A DNA stretch of 64,000 bases from Mortierella sp. BCC40632 (lineage: Eukaryota > Mortierellomycota > Mortierellomycetes > Mortierellales > Mortierellaceae), in NCBI GenBank assembly GCA_011634665.1, contig WAEK01000006.1:329001-393000 (forward strand), in the 5' to 3' direction. The notes under the pieces are model-generated. The model worked only from the letters and a program-made list of their open reading frames with translations, was not told the DNA's origin and searched no databases. Positions within the stretch are counted from its first letter, which is position 1; each line of letters starts with the position of its first letter. A program made the position numbers and the translations under genes. Shown here piece after piece: positions 13,301 through 30,915 of the stretch.

Positions 13301-13379
13301 TTCCAAGAGTTTGTGGTTTCGAACACCATCCAGGTCGACGGAGCCAGAAGAAGAGGACCCCAATGAAATAAAATCTTAA
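10344..13379 (+). CDS. GCP4: Gamma-tubulin complex component 4
   Basis: GCP4 is a spoke of the gamma-tubulin ring complex that nucleates microtubules at spindle pole bodies. Three exons, 10344-12410, 12529-12951 and 13116-13379, join in frame to 917 residues. The start MLHELLVALSGYPGDIF closely matches the GCP4 N-terminus. Further marks are IQDFPLLHPAE, the GRIP1-type region, SWPLDFFLTVEDLGHYGDIF with the helix after it, and a C-terminal segment ending in LLLRLEFSKSLWF. It is longer than the human protein (about 667 residues) because of Ser/Arg-rich low-complexity inserts, for example around residues 245-300 and 450-540. Intron 2 contains two long poly-T runs. Confidence 0.92.
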
Positions 13380-13698
13380 ATATGTAGTTAAGGGTGTACC
13401 TTAGAATAAGTTAAGTAAGGTTCAAAGCCACCAAGATGAATAGGTTTTGTGCGGCATCCACTCAACTTCTTGGGAATGATGCTTTCGATTGACTTGATCA
13501 CCTCTCTTTTTTTTTTTTTTTCTCTCTCTCTCTCTCTCTTTCTATTACTCTCTATCCTCCTTCAGAGCTGTTCTTTGGCGTCGAAGCAGACACCCTTAGT
13601 CGGTTCTCTCAATTCAGGAAGCATCTCTGACGACTCTTCACCAAACTCGTCCATCACACATCTATACCTTGTCCATAAAGTTACGCGCCACCTCACTC
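13380..13698. other. Spacer and 5' leader upstream of SF3B2
   Basis: This is the GCP4 3' flank and SF3B2 5' leader, same orientation. It has a T/CT-rich tract at about 13508-13545 and no other coding sequence. Confidence 0.5.
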
Positions 13699-13949
13699 AT
13701 GGCCATTGCAGAGGCAGAAAGCACGGCAGTAGCCGAGGCAAACGCTAACCATGCGACGACCAGCTCTGACAATGCCAACGACAACGACAATAACAATAAC
13801 AATAACAACCATCAGAAAAAGGATAAAAACAAGAATGCAAAGACTCGTAGAAAGAAAAAAAAGGCTACCTCGGGTGATGCCAACGGTCAGTCTACAGACG
13901 AACCTTCCAAGGGGGACGAGCCAAAGGTAAATCACCAGCATTTGTGCTA

Positions 13950-13984
<35 letters not shown>

Positions 13985-15826
13985 TTGCTCTATTCTATTC
14001 GGCGTCATCCACAACAAATCGCCACCCTATTCATTTATCCTTGTTCTCTCAGACTCTTAACTCCTTTTTTTTTGGTATCTGTACTTACGATGTCACTATC
14101 ATTCTCTCTCTTTATGTTGCTTTCTGATCACGATAGAAGCTAGATGTTCAGGTAGAGTGGGTCCCTGAAAGACCCATGGAATTGGCGCCCGGATTCGAAG
14201 AGTTCCAGGATGTGTTTAAACATTTTATGATCCAGGATGCTAGCACAGAGGTAAGTCCCCTCCTCCTCTTCCTCCTCCTCCTCCCTTTTTTTTTTTTTTT
14301 TTCTCGAATCACAAAAGCGATCAAGCGGATGCTTCTCCAAGCTGGTTCGTTCATATTACTAACTCTAATCTCTCTCTCCCCTCACTCTTCCTCCTTTTTT
14401 TTTTTTATTTTTTTTTTTAAAAAATAATAATAATAATAATAGCTTAAGGCAGCAGAGGCCGAGGATGACTCAAAGGGAGGGGCCAGTGGCGATAAAAACA
14501 AGGACTCGGACGACTCTGATTCCGATTCAGATGACGCATCAGGAAAACAATCCACCAGCAAAAAGAAATTGAAACGATTGAATCGGATGAGTGTCGCCTT
14601 GTTGAAACAAATGGCCAAACACCCAGAAGTGGTTGAATGGATGGACGTCACCTCCTCGGATCCTAATCTGTTGGTTCAACTGAAGGGTTATCGTAATACG
14701 GTCCCTGTACCAGCGCATTGGAGTCAAAAACGGAAATATTTGCAAGGAAAGCGAGGTATTGAGAAGCCTCCATTCGAGCTGCCAGATTTTATCAAGGACA
14801 CGGGTATTATGGAACTCCGGAATGCAGTCAAGGAGAAGGAGGATGCGAGCAAGCTCAAGACCAAGACTAGGGAACGTGTCCAACCAAAGATGGGAAAGAT
14901 TGATATCGACTATCAGAAGCTGCATGATGCCTTTTTCAGGTACCAGACGAGGCCACGTCTTACCATCCATGGTGAACTGTAAGTCCAAGAGGAGAGGAAA
15001 GGGAGGAGGGTGAGGTGGGGTGAAGTGATGATGGTGATGATGATGAGTGCTATTTCTTTTTCTTTTTCTTTTTTTTTCTTTGTCTTCATTTTTAGATGTA
15101 GAAGAGACTAACAAAGTGATTCTGAATGTCGCTTAGATACCATGAAGGAAAGGAGTTTGATACAAAGGCCAAGGAAGTCAAACCAGGACAGCTCTCGGAG
15201 GAATTGATTGCAGCCTTGTCAATCCCACCTCTGGCTCCTCCACCTTGGTTGATCAACATGCAGCGATATGGTCCACCTCCTGGGTACAAGAACCTAAAGA
15301 TTCCAGGATTGAATGCACCGATCCCCGAAGGAGCACAGTGGGGTTATCATCCTGGTGGATGGGGCAAGCCACCTGTTGACGAGTTCAACCGTCCTCTCTA
15401 TGGAGATGTCTTTGGAACCACGCAAACAGAAGTGCAGACCGCATACATGGAGCCTGTCGAAAAGACTTTGTGGGGCGAGCTGGATCCAGAGGAAGAAGAG
15501 GAGGAAGAGGAGGAAGAAGATGAAGAGGAAGAAGAAGAAGAAGAAGAGGATGGAGAAAAGGAGGAAGAGGATCTTCACGAGGGACTTGCTACACCGAGTG
15601 GAATGCAGAGTGTGGCCAGTGGATTGGAGACACCCGACTATATCGAGCTACGCAAGGAGACGAGGCGGAGTGCACACGACGAGGACGACGATGGTGCACC
15701 CAAGTCACTGTATACAGTGGTTCCTCAGAAGCAGACCAACATTTCTGGATTCATGGGTTCTCAGCACGTCTATGACATTTCTGCAGCAACCGCTGCCTCG
15801 TCTTCATCAAAGAAGGTAACCACCAG

Positions 15827-15862
<36 letters not shown>

Positions 15863-16173
15863 CCGATACAACTCTATTGCTTCTTACCATGTTATCTAAC
15901 ATTTCTTTTGCGTGCTGATCTATTATTTTTTTCTCCTTTATTGCACAGCGCAAGAACATGGGCGAAGTCGATGTATCGTTGGATGTGTCCGAGTTGGAGG
16001 ATATGGATACAGAAACCTTGCAAGAAAAGTACGATTCAGGACTTCAAGCAGCATTACCCGAGTCTCACAAGGAAGATATGAGCGATTTGATGGGCGAACA
16101 TTTTGCCAAGGAAGCCAAGAAGAGGAAGCAGGCTCAGGACAAAAAGTCGAATGCCAAGTACAACTTTTTTTAA
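13699..16173 (+). CDS. SF3B2: Splicing factor 3B subunit 2 (Cus1/SAP145)
   Basis: This component of the U2 snRNP SF3b complex contacts the branch-site region. Five exons, 13699-13926, 14137-14250, 14443-14978, 15137-15815 and 15949-16173, give 593 residues. I chose the ATG at 13699. Exon 1 encodes an Asn/Lys-rich low-complexity head. Exon 2 gives VEWVPERP and the following helix. Exon 3 carries the DUF382 region (about residues 160-285: SVALLKQMAKHPEVVEWMD and VPAHWSQKRKYLQGKRG). Exon 4 carries the PSP domain with PPPWLINMQRYGPPPGY and EGAQWGYHPGGWGKPP, then a long Glu run. The C-terminus, with ETLQEKYDSGL and ending KKSNAKYNFF, fits the family. Confidence 0.95.
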
Positions 16174-16479
16174 TCACTGCAATTTCATTCTTGTCGACTA
16201 TAAAAAAAAAAAGAAAAAAAAAAAAAAAAAAAAAAGTCTGGTCAATGTACGGATGAGGGGGGATAATGGAGAGTGTGTGCGTGCGGGAAAAAAAAAAAGA
16301 CTGCGAGTGATATTCGAGTGAGTTCATATCGGGTATATCCTTTTTTTTTTTTTTTTTTTTTGTGGTAGAGTGAAAGAACAAAAGACTATGAGAGACCAAA
16401 AGAAGGAAAAAAACATTTGTACTCGTTCTTTTTTTTTTTTTTTTTTTTTCTTCTTCTTCTTCTTCTTCTTCAAACTATC
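16174..16479. other. Convergent spacer with A and T tracts
   Basis: This spacer between SF3B2 and the first nucleotidyltransferase contains several long A and T runs and a (TTC)n tract at about 16450-16471. No gene seen. Confidence 0.7.
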
Positions 16480-18114
16480 TTAACCAAGAACGGACAGATC
16501 GCCTTCTTCCAAGGAGGAATAGGCTTCTTGGAAACATTGCTTGATCTTTTGCACACTGGAATCCCGACAATTGCCAGCCACGTTCCTCATTGGCAAAAAG
16601 GGGTCAATGATACAAATAGGAGAATCCCGCAACTTGACGATGGCATCTTGAAGCAATCGACGCTCTTGACCATTTCGAGGCATCGTGACCTTGGGAGGTG
16701 TCGAACTTAAATGAGGTCGCATACGAACCTCTCCCAGCTTTGGATTCACTTCATGACGTCGATAGTCAAATGTGTTGCCAAAATAATCACAAAATTCAAG
16801 TAGGAGATCGGCAGCCGTCTGAGTATTCTGTTGTGCAGCCGCTCGATAGTTGGACCAGTTCCGATCAAATCCACAATTGACTGAACCCTCATACACTTGA
16901 ACCAATCGATGAGGTGGTTGAAGTTGTAACATTGGTAGAATCGCGGGCGAGGCTCTGTATTGAAGAAAGGTGATCAGCATAAGAAGCAACGCATACGAGC
17001 TGAGAAAACCTGTACTGCCGGAAAGGATCCCATGATGCTTGGCCAAAGACTTTAATGTCAACCAGAGTGGGACAACCCGATCGTCAATCTTGCAATACGT
17101 CGCAATCAACTTGGAGTTGTGAAGACCCATGAATTCGTTGATACACATATCACATTGGATAGAGCCATATTTGAACACCACAATCGGAATACGAGCCTTG
17201 TCAACAATGTTCAGGATCGAGATCCCAGGGATTTGTCGAAGTACAGAGGCCAAGCTCCTGACGTTGTTCAGAGAATAACAAGGGTCTCGGACCACGAAAT
17301 CAGCATCACTCGAGTCATTGGCGAGTCCGGTGGTGAAGGATCCATAGAGTTGAACAGTCAAATAATCGTCATTAAAATGCTCCTGAAGTCGACGAGAGAT
17401 TAATGTGCCAAGGGTTTGGATTTGTTGAAGTCTTGTTGAACGAGTCATGGATTGAGCATGTTGATTCCCTAGGACCTTGATATGATCGTTGAGAATCTTT
17501 CCGTAATCTGGACGAGGTTGTTTTGAAAGGGCCATGGCCTGAATAAGTCCCAAAAGTGAGTTTTGGAGATATTCAGATTCAAACTCTTGACGTTGACTTC
17601 GTTTCTCCAACTTTTGTTCACAATGATCTCTTGTGAATTTGGTGACGCCGTCCAGACCATTGTCCATTGTGGAGAGGGTTCCACCCGAGTTCCCAAAATC
17701 ATAGATATCGGATCGAAGACGATAGATAATATAAGCGATATCATCTTGAACCTCCTCATCCACATCTTCTGCATACCCCCACAGAAACTCTTGAATCTCA
17801 ATGTCTTCGAGACCTCGGACTCGGACTCCTGTTCGGGTCGTGCCCTCGATAAATGGACAAAAACCTTTCAGCTTGTCCTCACGACTCTGGATAAAGAGTT
17901 GGACCATGCTAGCATATTCAAGCATGGTTTGAGAGATATAGATGTCTGCGGGGACATTGAGGTCCTCGGATTCGTAGTATTCCGTAATCATTTCGAAGCA
18001 TTCGGCAAGGGTCTCATATTTGATGGTGATGGCGAATTGGGGTCTCAATTTCGCTCCGTACTCGAAAAAGATGACAGTAAGAATGTCCTCGACTATCTGG
18101 TATCGGGGAGGCAT
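16480..18114 (-). CDS. Non-canonical nucleotidyltransferase (Cid1/Trf4-like), copy 1
   Basis: This intronless gene of 544 residues encodes a DNA polymerase beta-like RNA nucleotidyltransferase, of the poly(A)/uridylyl transferase type that adds 3' nucleotides to RNA. Catalytic marks are G258-S259 in LYGSFTTGLA, the D270/D272 pair in SSDADF, and a third Asp at D322 in IQCDMCINE. After it come PLWLTLKSLAKHHGI, a helical SSYALLLMLITFLQ segment, and a PAP-associated region with LLEFCDYFG and DPFLPMRNVA. The N-terminal 230 residues match nothing I know. The preference for A or U cannot be told from the sequence. It lies head-to-tail with a paralogue 361 bp upstream, which suggests local duplication. 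Confidence 0.85.
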   Translation of the reverse strand: MPPRYQIVEDILTVIFFEYGAKLRPQFAITIKYETLAECFEMITEYYESEDLNVPADIYISQTMLEYASMVQLFIQSREDKLKGFCPFIEGTTRTGVRVRGLEDIEIQEFLWGYAEDVDEEVQDDIAYIIYRLRSDIYDFGNSGGTLSTMDNGLDGVTKFTRDHCEQKLEKRSQRQEFESEYLQNSLLGLIQAMALSKQPRPDYGKILNDHIKVLGNQHAQSMTRSTRLQQIQTLGTLISRRLQEHFNDDYLTVQLYGSFTTGLANDSSDADFVVRDPCYSLNNVRSLASVLRQIPGISILNIVDKARIPIVVFKYGSIQCDMCINEFMGLHNSKLIATYCKIDDRVVPLWLTLKSLAKHHGILSGSTGFLSSYALLLMLITFLQYRASPAILPMLQLQPPHRLVQVYEGSVNCGFDRNWSNYRAAAQQNTQTAADLLLEFCDYFGNTFDYRRHEVNPKLGEVRMRPHLSSTPPKVTMPRNGQERRLLQDAIVKLRDSPICIIDPFLPMRNVAGNCRDSSVQKIKQCFQEAYSSLEEGDLSVLG

Positions 18115-18475
18115 CTTGGTGGTGGTGGTGGTAGTGGTGGTGGGAGTCTGCTGGTATTCTTGACAAATGGGATGCCTCTCTTCTTTCTTTCTTTCTTTCT
18201 TTCTTCTCTCTCTCTTCTCTCTCTTTCTCTCTCTCTCTCACTCTTGATGGGAAAGGGAGGGATGTCAAAGAAAAAACAATTGCGTGAGAAGGTCAAAAGA
18301 CTTTTATGACTGCTTTTTTTTTTTTTTACTTTGCCTTGCTTTGCCTTTGCCTCCTTCTAAAATCTCCCTTTCCTTCATTGAGCAGATATGTCGATCCTCT
18401 CTCTCTCTCTCTCTCTGCTTATATATAAGATATATACATGGCCTTGCTTGCTTTCCTGTTCCTCAAAATCCCCCC
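18115..18475. other. Spacer between tandem nucleotidyltransferases
   Basis: The spacer has TTTC and CT microsatellites (18180-18242 and 18398-18416) and a poly-T tract. It serves as the promoter of copy 1 and the 3' flank of copy 2. No gene seen. Confidence 0.6.
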
Positions 18476-20248
18476 TCATAGGAACGCTTTCTTGAAATCC
18501 TCCGATTCCAGTTCCCTGCAGGCGCTCTGGAAGGCCATCTTGATAATTGTCACGTTGTCTCCATACACCATCTGAGCCACGTTCCGATTCTGGATAAACG
18601 GATCCATGACTCGCATCGGCTCCTGATACATCCCAAATCTCCCACGTCGACCTATCGTCGTTGTCGTCGGCGCCAGTCGGATAACACCCAGTCGCGGATT
18701 CACCTCCTCATCATCGTAATTGAAGGTATGTCCAAAGAACCGACAAAACTCGATCAATAACTCTCCAACACTCTGCTTATTCCTCGCTGACAATTCCTTG
18801 TGCTGCCCCGAGCTCTTGTCAAAAGTACAGTCCCAGCCTCCGATCATCTTTTTGGGTGTGTACATCACAAAGTGTTCGCTCTGGAGTCTTGGAAGCACTG
18901 CTGGTTGAACGTTCGACTGCAGAAATGTGATCAACATCATAGTCAACGCGTACGAGCTCAGTTTCCGATCCTTGGCATTGAGGATACGATGTCTCTTTGC
19001 AATAGCCTTGACAGCAAACCAAAGAGGTCGGAATCGAGGCGTAATGTCCTTGTAGGCCTCGATCAACTTCGTGTTCTCAACCCCCAATGGTTCATTGATA
19101 CTGAGGTCGCAGTGGATACGCGAGACTCGATCTTGAAACATCACAATCGGGACCTTGGCACGAGGAATCGATACCACGTTGCTATAAGTCCCATGTAATT
19201 TCGACGCGACACTATCCACACTGTAATAAAATCCGCTCGAGATCAGGGTCAGATCCACATCCGAAGTATTGGTCGCCATTCCTGAGGCCGTTGATCCAAA
19301 CTGTTGAACAGAGATTGAGAATCCTGGAAAAGCATCCCTTAGAAATGTCTCGAGGTCACGGATGATGTTCGAGATGGTCATGGCCCGGGTATCATTGGTG
19401 AGCTCGATCTCTCGGTCATAGATATACTGACATAGTCGCTCCATTCGCGTCAGCTGTGGACTCACGCTCTCGGTCACTGCTGATGCCGTCAAAGTCGAGG
19501 ATGATGGAGACAGCGAGAAGAATGGATATGGATCCGTCGAGCTTCTCGTGGCAGTAGTGCTGGTGTTAGGTGTTGGGCGAGACGAGTTGATGCGAAGAGA
19601 ACGAAAAGTCGACTCCAGAGTCGGTGAAGAGGACTGTCTAATGGAGTATGTTTTAATCCCCTGCAGACCGTCCGAGTTGGTGAACCTAGACGCTTCCTTG
19701 GGTACAGTATCTAGCACGTTGAGATGGAGGTCGAACATCAAGATGGCAAAGTCTTCTTGAACTGAAGGTTCGATCCTTTTCTGGTATTCTTCCCAAAAGC
19801 GGGCATCCTGTGAGGCAGAAAGTTGCGGGATTAGAAAATACGAGTCCAGGGGGTTGAGTTCTCGATGGAGGTAGGTCTCCTTGCCCTGAGAAACCGGGCG
19901 AAGGCGTGCTGGGAAGAGGTCCAATAGCTCAGCACAGGATTCAATAAATGAGGCCAGAGACTCGGTGGAGGTGAGTAGGCGAAGGGTGGTGATGACACTA
20001 AGGGTGTCGATGGTCTCTGGGTCGAGATATGTCCGATGAGAGGATATAAAAGTGTTGCACGATTTGATACAGTCTAAGAGGACATGTAGGGTGACCTTGC
20101 AGTAGACCTTCAGGGTGAAGACGCCTTCGACGACATGTGAGATTGGGTGGTGGTCGAGAGGGAGATGAGCGAGCTCAAAGAAGATGCATTCAACGAGTGG
20201 GTAGAGCATCAGTGAGCTATCCTCTTGTATGCTTTGGACCAGACTCAT
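18476..20248 (-). CDS. Non-canonical nucleotidyltransferase (Cid1/Trf4-like), copy 2
   Basis: I chose the ATG at 20248 (MSLVQSI), which gives 590 residues. The frame stays open to 20602, but that extension would translate a CT microsatellite into Glu-Arg repeats. Catalytic marks are G318-S319 in QQFGSTASGM, D330/D332 in TSDVDLTL, and D381 in IHCDLSINE. PLWFAVKAIAKRHRIL, SSYALTMMLITFLQ, LLIEFCRFFGHTFNYDDEEVNPRLG and DPFIQNRNVA align segment by segment with copy 1, so the two are paralogues. The N-terminal 270 residues are divergent and Ser/Thr-rich near 205-265. Role inferred: RNA 3' tailing; substrate unknown. Confidence 0.85.
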   Translation of the reverse strand: MSLVQSIQEDSSLMLYPLVECIFFELAHLPLDHHPISHVVEGVFTLKVYCKVTLHVLLDCIKSCNTFISSHRTYLDPETIDTLSVITTLRLLTSTESLASFIESCAELLDLFPARLRPVSQGKETYLHRELNPLDSYFLIPQLSASQDARFWEEYQKRIEPSVQEDFAILMFDLHLNVLDTVPKEASRFTNSDGLQGIKTYSIRQSSSPTLESTFRSLRINSSRPTPNTSTTATRSSTDPYPFFSLSPSSSTLTASAVTESVSPQLTRMERLCQYIYDREIELTNDTRAMTISNIIRDLETFLRDAFPGFSISVQQFGSTASGMATNTSDVDLTLISSGFYYSVDSVASKLHGTYSNVVSIPRAKVPIVMFQDRVSRIHCDLSINEPLGVENTKLIEAYKDITPRFRPLWFAVKAIAKRHRILNAKDRKLSSYALTMMLITFLQSNVQPAVLPRLQSEHFVMYTPKKMIGGWDCTFDKSSGQHKELSARNKQSVGELLIEFCRFFGHTFNYDDEEVNPRLGVIRLAPTTTTIGRRGRFGMYQEPMRVMDPFIQNRNVAQMVYGDNVTIIKMAFQSACRELESEDFKKAFL

Positions 20249-20396
20249 TCGGGTAAGGAAGGTTATACGGAGAAGAAGGAGAAGGAGAAGACGAAGAAGA
20301 GAAGAAGAGAAGAAGGAGCAGATAACAAGGGATGGAGTGGGGATAGTGGTAACAATAAAAGTACAAATGCAATGTGATTCAAAAAAAAGAAAAAAG

Positions 20397-20431
<35 letters not shown>

Positions 20432-20490
20432 GAGATGCACCCAAGAGAGATGAAATGTCGGGCGAAGATGAATGAAAGCGCCCTTCGTCT

Positions 20491-20550
<60 letters not shown>

Positions 20551-20812
20551 CTTCTTTGTGTCCCTTTGTTTGTTTTGTTTGACACGAACACGCACGCGTC
20601 ACCCACTCCTTCCTCCGATGATTTTCTCTTTTGTCTCTTGTCTCTCTCTATCTCTCTCTCTCTCCTGCTCCCCCCCCCCAGACCCCATCCCATCCCTCCC
20701 GCACGAGCCCCCGAGCAACGCGCGTGTGAATTTCTATCAATTGCGCGGATCTTTTTTTTTTCTTTTCTTCTTTTTCTTCTTTTTTATTTGACTCTCATTT
20801 TTTACAAGCCTT
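20249..20812. repeat. CT/GA microsatellite spacer
   Basis: This promoter-side spacer holds (GGA/GAA)-rich DNA at 20265-20312, (GA)n at about 20413-20434 and a long (CT)n at about 20491-20548. No gene seen. Confidence 0.75.
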
Positions 20813-26936
<6,124 letters not shown>

Positions 26937-28709
26937 GGTGACGAACATAGTCCGCCCTGCGCCGTAGCCCAAATTAGATTCTTGGCCCACAGCCCGAACC
27001 AAGGACTCTCTACTCCCCTTTCTCTTGAGCAAGCATGGCGCCAGCCCACATGGCACTTCACCACTACACCACCACTCTCGTGTACGTGTCTCCTTGTACG
27101 GCGTCCATAGGACACGCGTTGTTCGAGCCAATGCGCTGCTCTACCACCGCAAAGATCCCCTCTTCAGGGCTCACTAGTGAGGTTGTTGTTGTTGTTGTTG
27201 TTGTTTTCTTGAATCGTCTTTGGGTGGGCCTCTCTTAGTGTATTCTGCGCTTCCTCTTTATTCTCTTCTTTCGAGGGACAATAGTCGGAAGGGAGATCAA
27301 CTCCAAAGCATCTCCTCTAGTCTTGGATGACCAGCATCTCCAAGATTTCCTCCTTGGATCCAGTCTTGTCTTGTGGCAAGGTAGATCAACCAAGTGGTTA
27401 TTGAATTATTAAGAAATCTCTAGGGATACAACGGCCATGTACCATATTACTCGAAGAAATGCTCGACTAGCAAAGAGTTCAGGTGTCCGTTTTGATGAGA
27501 AGCAGGAAGCTTAGCTAAGCAACACCGGAATGAATCTTGACTGACAAAAAGCTTAGAAAGTGTTTTAGGGAGGAGGAGGAGGGGGGGGGGGCAATACTGT
27601 ATAATCGTGTAGTATGGTGGAGACTGTCGACTGTAGATTCACACAATTGCCACTCCTTCTTGAAAGAGAGTGTAAAGTAGAAGTGTCTACTACTACCAAC
27701 CTTGCCGCGGATCTATTACACTCTTTTGTGCCTCCACCAAGGCCAGACACAGCAGCTCTACACCGTGGAGACATTTCAGCAAATTGATCCAAAATTGTAG
27801 GTGCTCGAAAAGATTGAATGCCATCCTGACATCTGACAATCGCTTCAACAGAGGCAGATGTGATGGAGAGCTTGGTTCTGTCGAGGGCTAGATGAGTCAA
27901 GCACCATCTCTGAGCAGAACCTTGTCGTAGCTACTATTCCAACAAAGTCAGGGGGATCACACATGGTTTCCGTAGAAAGAGCTCTTTCTCTCTTTCTCTA
28001 TCTGCCTCTCAGATCGATCTGGATACTGTGATTGCGCTGGGAATGATCCTTGGCTGGCCTGTGGTCTCAAGTCCAACACTCCCAACACAGAGCCCCTGAC
28101 AGGAGGACAAGGGAGTCGTGTTCTCCCCCATTGCTGCTCACTCGGTCCAGTCCAGTCCAGACGACGAAATAGAAAAAAAGAAAGAGAGCAGAACAGAGCG
28201 CCCCTGGTCCTCCTCCTCTTCTTCTTCTCCTCCTCAAAGTCCGAGGAGGGCTGTGCCCTGTGCTGCCGAGGCGCTCTCTCTCCTAACGCCATGTTTCTCC
28301 GCGCGCCACTTCTTTTTTCTTGGATGGTAGTGGTAGAGGTAGTAATAGTAGTAGTGTAGTGTGCACGGGACTGAGTCTACTCAATGGAGACTGGCATCAT
28401 CAGGACATGTGTGCCTGTCATTTCGCTCATTTCATTTTATTTCATTTCATCTGTCCTCTTTTTTTTTTTTTTTTTTTCTTTCTTTCTTTTTCTCTAGACC
28501 TTGAATCTGATTCCCTTTTCTCTTTCTCCTTCTCTTTCTTACCTCATTCGCTCTTTCTTGCCTCTTACGCTCCTCTCCACTCACTCTTACTCACGCTCCT
28601 CTCCACTCACTTCTCACTCATTCTCTTTTCTCTCTCTCTCACTCTCTTTCCTCACTTTTTCTACCCTTCCCCACTCTTCGCTTCCCTTTTGTATTGCTTC
28701 TTTATTGAG
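26937..28709. other. Divergent spacer ankyrin gene / hydrolase
   Basis: About 1.8 kb holds the promoters of two divergent genes. It contains (TTG)n at about 27183-27206, a G run near 27583 and pyrimidine-rich DNA from 28450 to 28700. A 111-codon minus-strand open frame (27565-27900) has no recognisable family. Confidence 0.5.
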
Positions 28710-29291
28710 ATGCCATCTGCTACCACCGATACCACCACCACCTCTGCCGCCGGTTGGTTGCCAAGTCTTCGTGCAGCTGATCCGTCTATCCTCTCGAAGA
28801 GTGCCTACCCAGAAGACTTTTATCCAGGTGGTGCCTATGCTGCACTCACCCATGGAGAGACGCATTACTTTCTTTTTGGTCCTGAGGATGGCAAAAAGGT
28901 AACAACGGCGCATTCTCTCTGTCTCTCTCTCACCCGTCATCTCACTCTTCCGAGCCTCCCTATCCTATCCTTTTTTTTTTTTTTTTCTTCTCCTCCGGGC
29001 CGATCAAAGCCGTGTCAAAGAGTGCTCAAACCCTGTTACCTAAGCTCCGTTGTGTCTCAGTCCTGGAATGACAGGATGAATTTGTGTTGTTGGACTCTTT
29101 GCATTTTTTTTTTTTTTTTTTCATTAACATACTCTTTCTCTCTCTCTTAACTCTCTTATATTTGCTAGGTGGTGCTCGTGCATGGCCTCTCCACACCAGC
29201 CTCCGTTTACAACAAGGTTGCACGCCATTTATCATCTGAGCATGGTTGTCGAGTTTTGCTCTATGGTATACTTCCGCGGTCTTTGGCTCTC

Positions 29292-29327
<36 letters not shown>

Positions 29328-29945
29328 GTGCTTGTGAATCGGTTGTTTGCTCTCTCTCACGACGTCTTTCAAGTGAACAAACCAGGCTTGGCTAAACATG
29401 TCATGATGGGGGGACTCATTTCTCTCACTTTCTCTCACCCTCTGTATCCCTAGACTTGTACTCCCGAGGTTATTCGAACAGCCCCCCAGAGAAACACGAC
29501 CAAGCGTTGTATGTGTCCCAATTGGAGGATCTGTTGAAGCACGTAGGCTGGCGCCAATGCAATGTTGTTGGACTCTCCGTGGTACGCGTCTCTGTGATTT
29601 TTTTTTTTTTTAATAGTCGAAGAAGAGAGTTGGTCGACCCTTTTTGTATTGTCGCTTTTGGCTGTGCAATGCGCAGGTCGTTTGCCCAATGATGGAGCAG
29701 TCCTGAGCCTTCCTCTCTCTCTCTCTCTCTCTGATGAAATGTGATATATGAATGACCCAAATGTGGCTAACAACTCTGCTTTGTTTGGCTGATAGGGCGG
29801 AGGCATTGTTGCCTGCTTTGCCCAGGCGAACCCAGATATCGTTCTGTCCCTGACCTTTGTTGCTCCTGCAGGACTACTGAGTGTAAGTCGACAACGTTCC
29901 TACAAGCAGTACACACACGCCCGTTCTTGCCCCAACATCCAGGAC

Positions 29946-29977
<32 letters not shown>

Positions 29978-30672
29978 AAACACATGTTGCTAAGAACCAT
30001 TGCACAAAACACACATGCCATATCATATCCTTCACACCACATCTCACACGCACGCACGAACGTACGCACGCGCCTCCTCCTCCTCCTCCTCTCTTTCACA
30101 GAGTTCCGAGATTCCGTTGGTCGGTCGAATTTTCCAGTTACCTTACAGTGTCGAGTTTTTCTCATACCAAGGATTTCGAGGTTACTTTTCACGCAAGAAT
30201 ATCGAATCCATGCGCGCAGAGTTTGCAGAGGAAGGATGTGTTCCCGAATGTATCGACCAAGCAGGTCAAATCCTTGCCTTGCAATTCCAACATCATCCAG
30301 GCTATGCTCGGGGTGTCATGTCGACTCTGAAGCACTTTCCTTTTACGGCGTTGGCACCTACTTATGGAGCTTTGCAGGACCAAGGATTTCCTGTGCAGGT
30401 TATTTGGGTAAGAAAAGTTTTTTTCCTTGGTCCAAGACCGTTTGGATTGGTTGAGTGGAAAGAGCAATTGGGCACTGATATTTTTTTTTCTTCTTCTCCT
30501 TTCTTTCTTTTTGTAGGGGACAAAGGACACGGTTGTGCCTGGAACAAGCGTGGATACGGTAGAGAGGGTACTCCCACGAATTAAAGTGACCAGGGTCGAG
30601 GGGGCGACGCATAGCATTGTGATGACCCATCCAGAGACGATTGTCCAGAGACTGGAAGGGTTTGTGGTGTAG
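28710..30672 (+). CDS. Alpha/beta hydrolase fold protein
   Basis: Six exons, 28710-28898, 29169-29265, 29454-29581, 29796-29882, 30102-30407 and 30517-30672, give 320 residues. The oxyanion HG dipeptide is at 68-69 (VVLVHGL). DLYSRGYSNSP follows. The nucleophile elbow GLSVGG places Ser137 one codon from an exon junction. Catalytic Asp273 lies in WGTKDTVVPG and His301 in EGATHSIVM. The fold fits serine hydrolases of the monoglyceride-lipase/epoxide-hydrolase superfamily. The substrate cannot be told from the sequence. No signal peptide is seen. A short (AGGAT)n repeat begins at the stop codon (30671-30694). Four introns carry poly-T tracts. Confidence 0.88.
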
Positions 30673-30869
30673 GATAGGATAGGATAGGATAGGATGGGGC
30701 ACAGGAGGAGGAGTGAGTCGAGTCAAGAAGGGTCTGGTTTTTTTTTTTTTTTTTTTCTGTCTGGAGTATGGATCAAGCTTTGGATTAGGTCAGCAGAACC
30801 CATAGAGATGCAACAAGAGAAGGAAAAGAACTCCATAAATGCAATCTCAATAATGTTCGTTGGCGTAGA

Positions 30870-30915
<46 letters not shown>

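Noticed and set aside
20249..20602. N-terminal extension of nucleotidyltransferase copy 2
   Set aside because: It translates CT microsatellites into Glu-Arg repeats. The internal ATG at 20248 gives a normal protein start.
26960..27150. tRNA-like A-box and B-box pieces on the minus strand (GTGGTGTAGTGGTGAAG, GGTTCGGGC)
   Set aside because: No acceptor stem pairs at sensible distances and no anticodon arm could be folded by eye. Sequence lies just upstream of the ankyrin gene start.
27565..27900. 111-codon minus-strand open frame
   Set aside because: No recognisable motif, non-ATG start and a C-terminus running into a poly-Pro translation of a GGA/G run. Not enough to call a gene.
30671..30694. 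AGGAT repeat considered as telomere-like
   Set aside because: Only about five units, wrong sequence for fungal telomeres, and located in a gene 3' flank.
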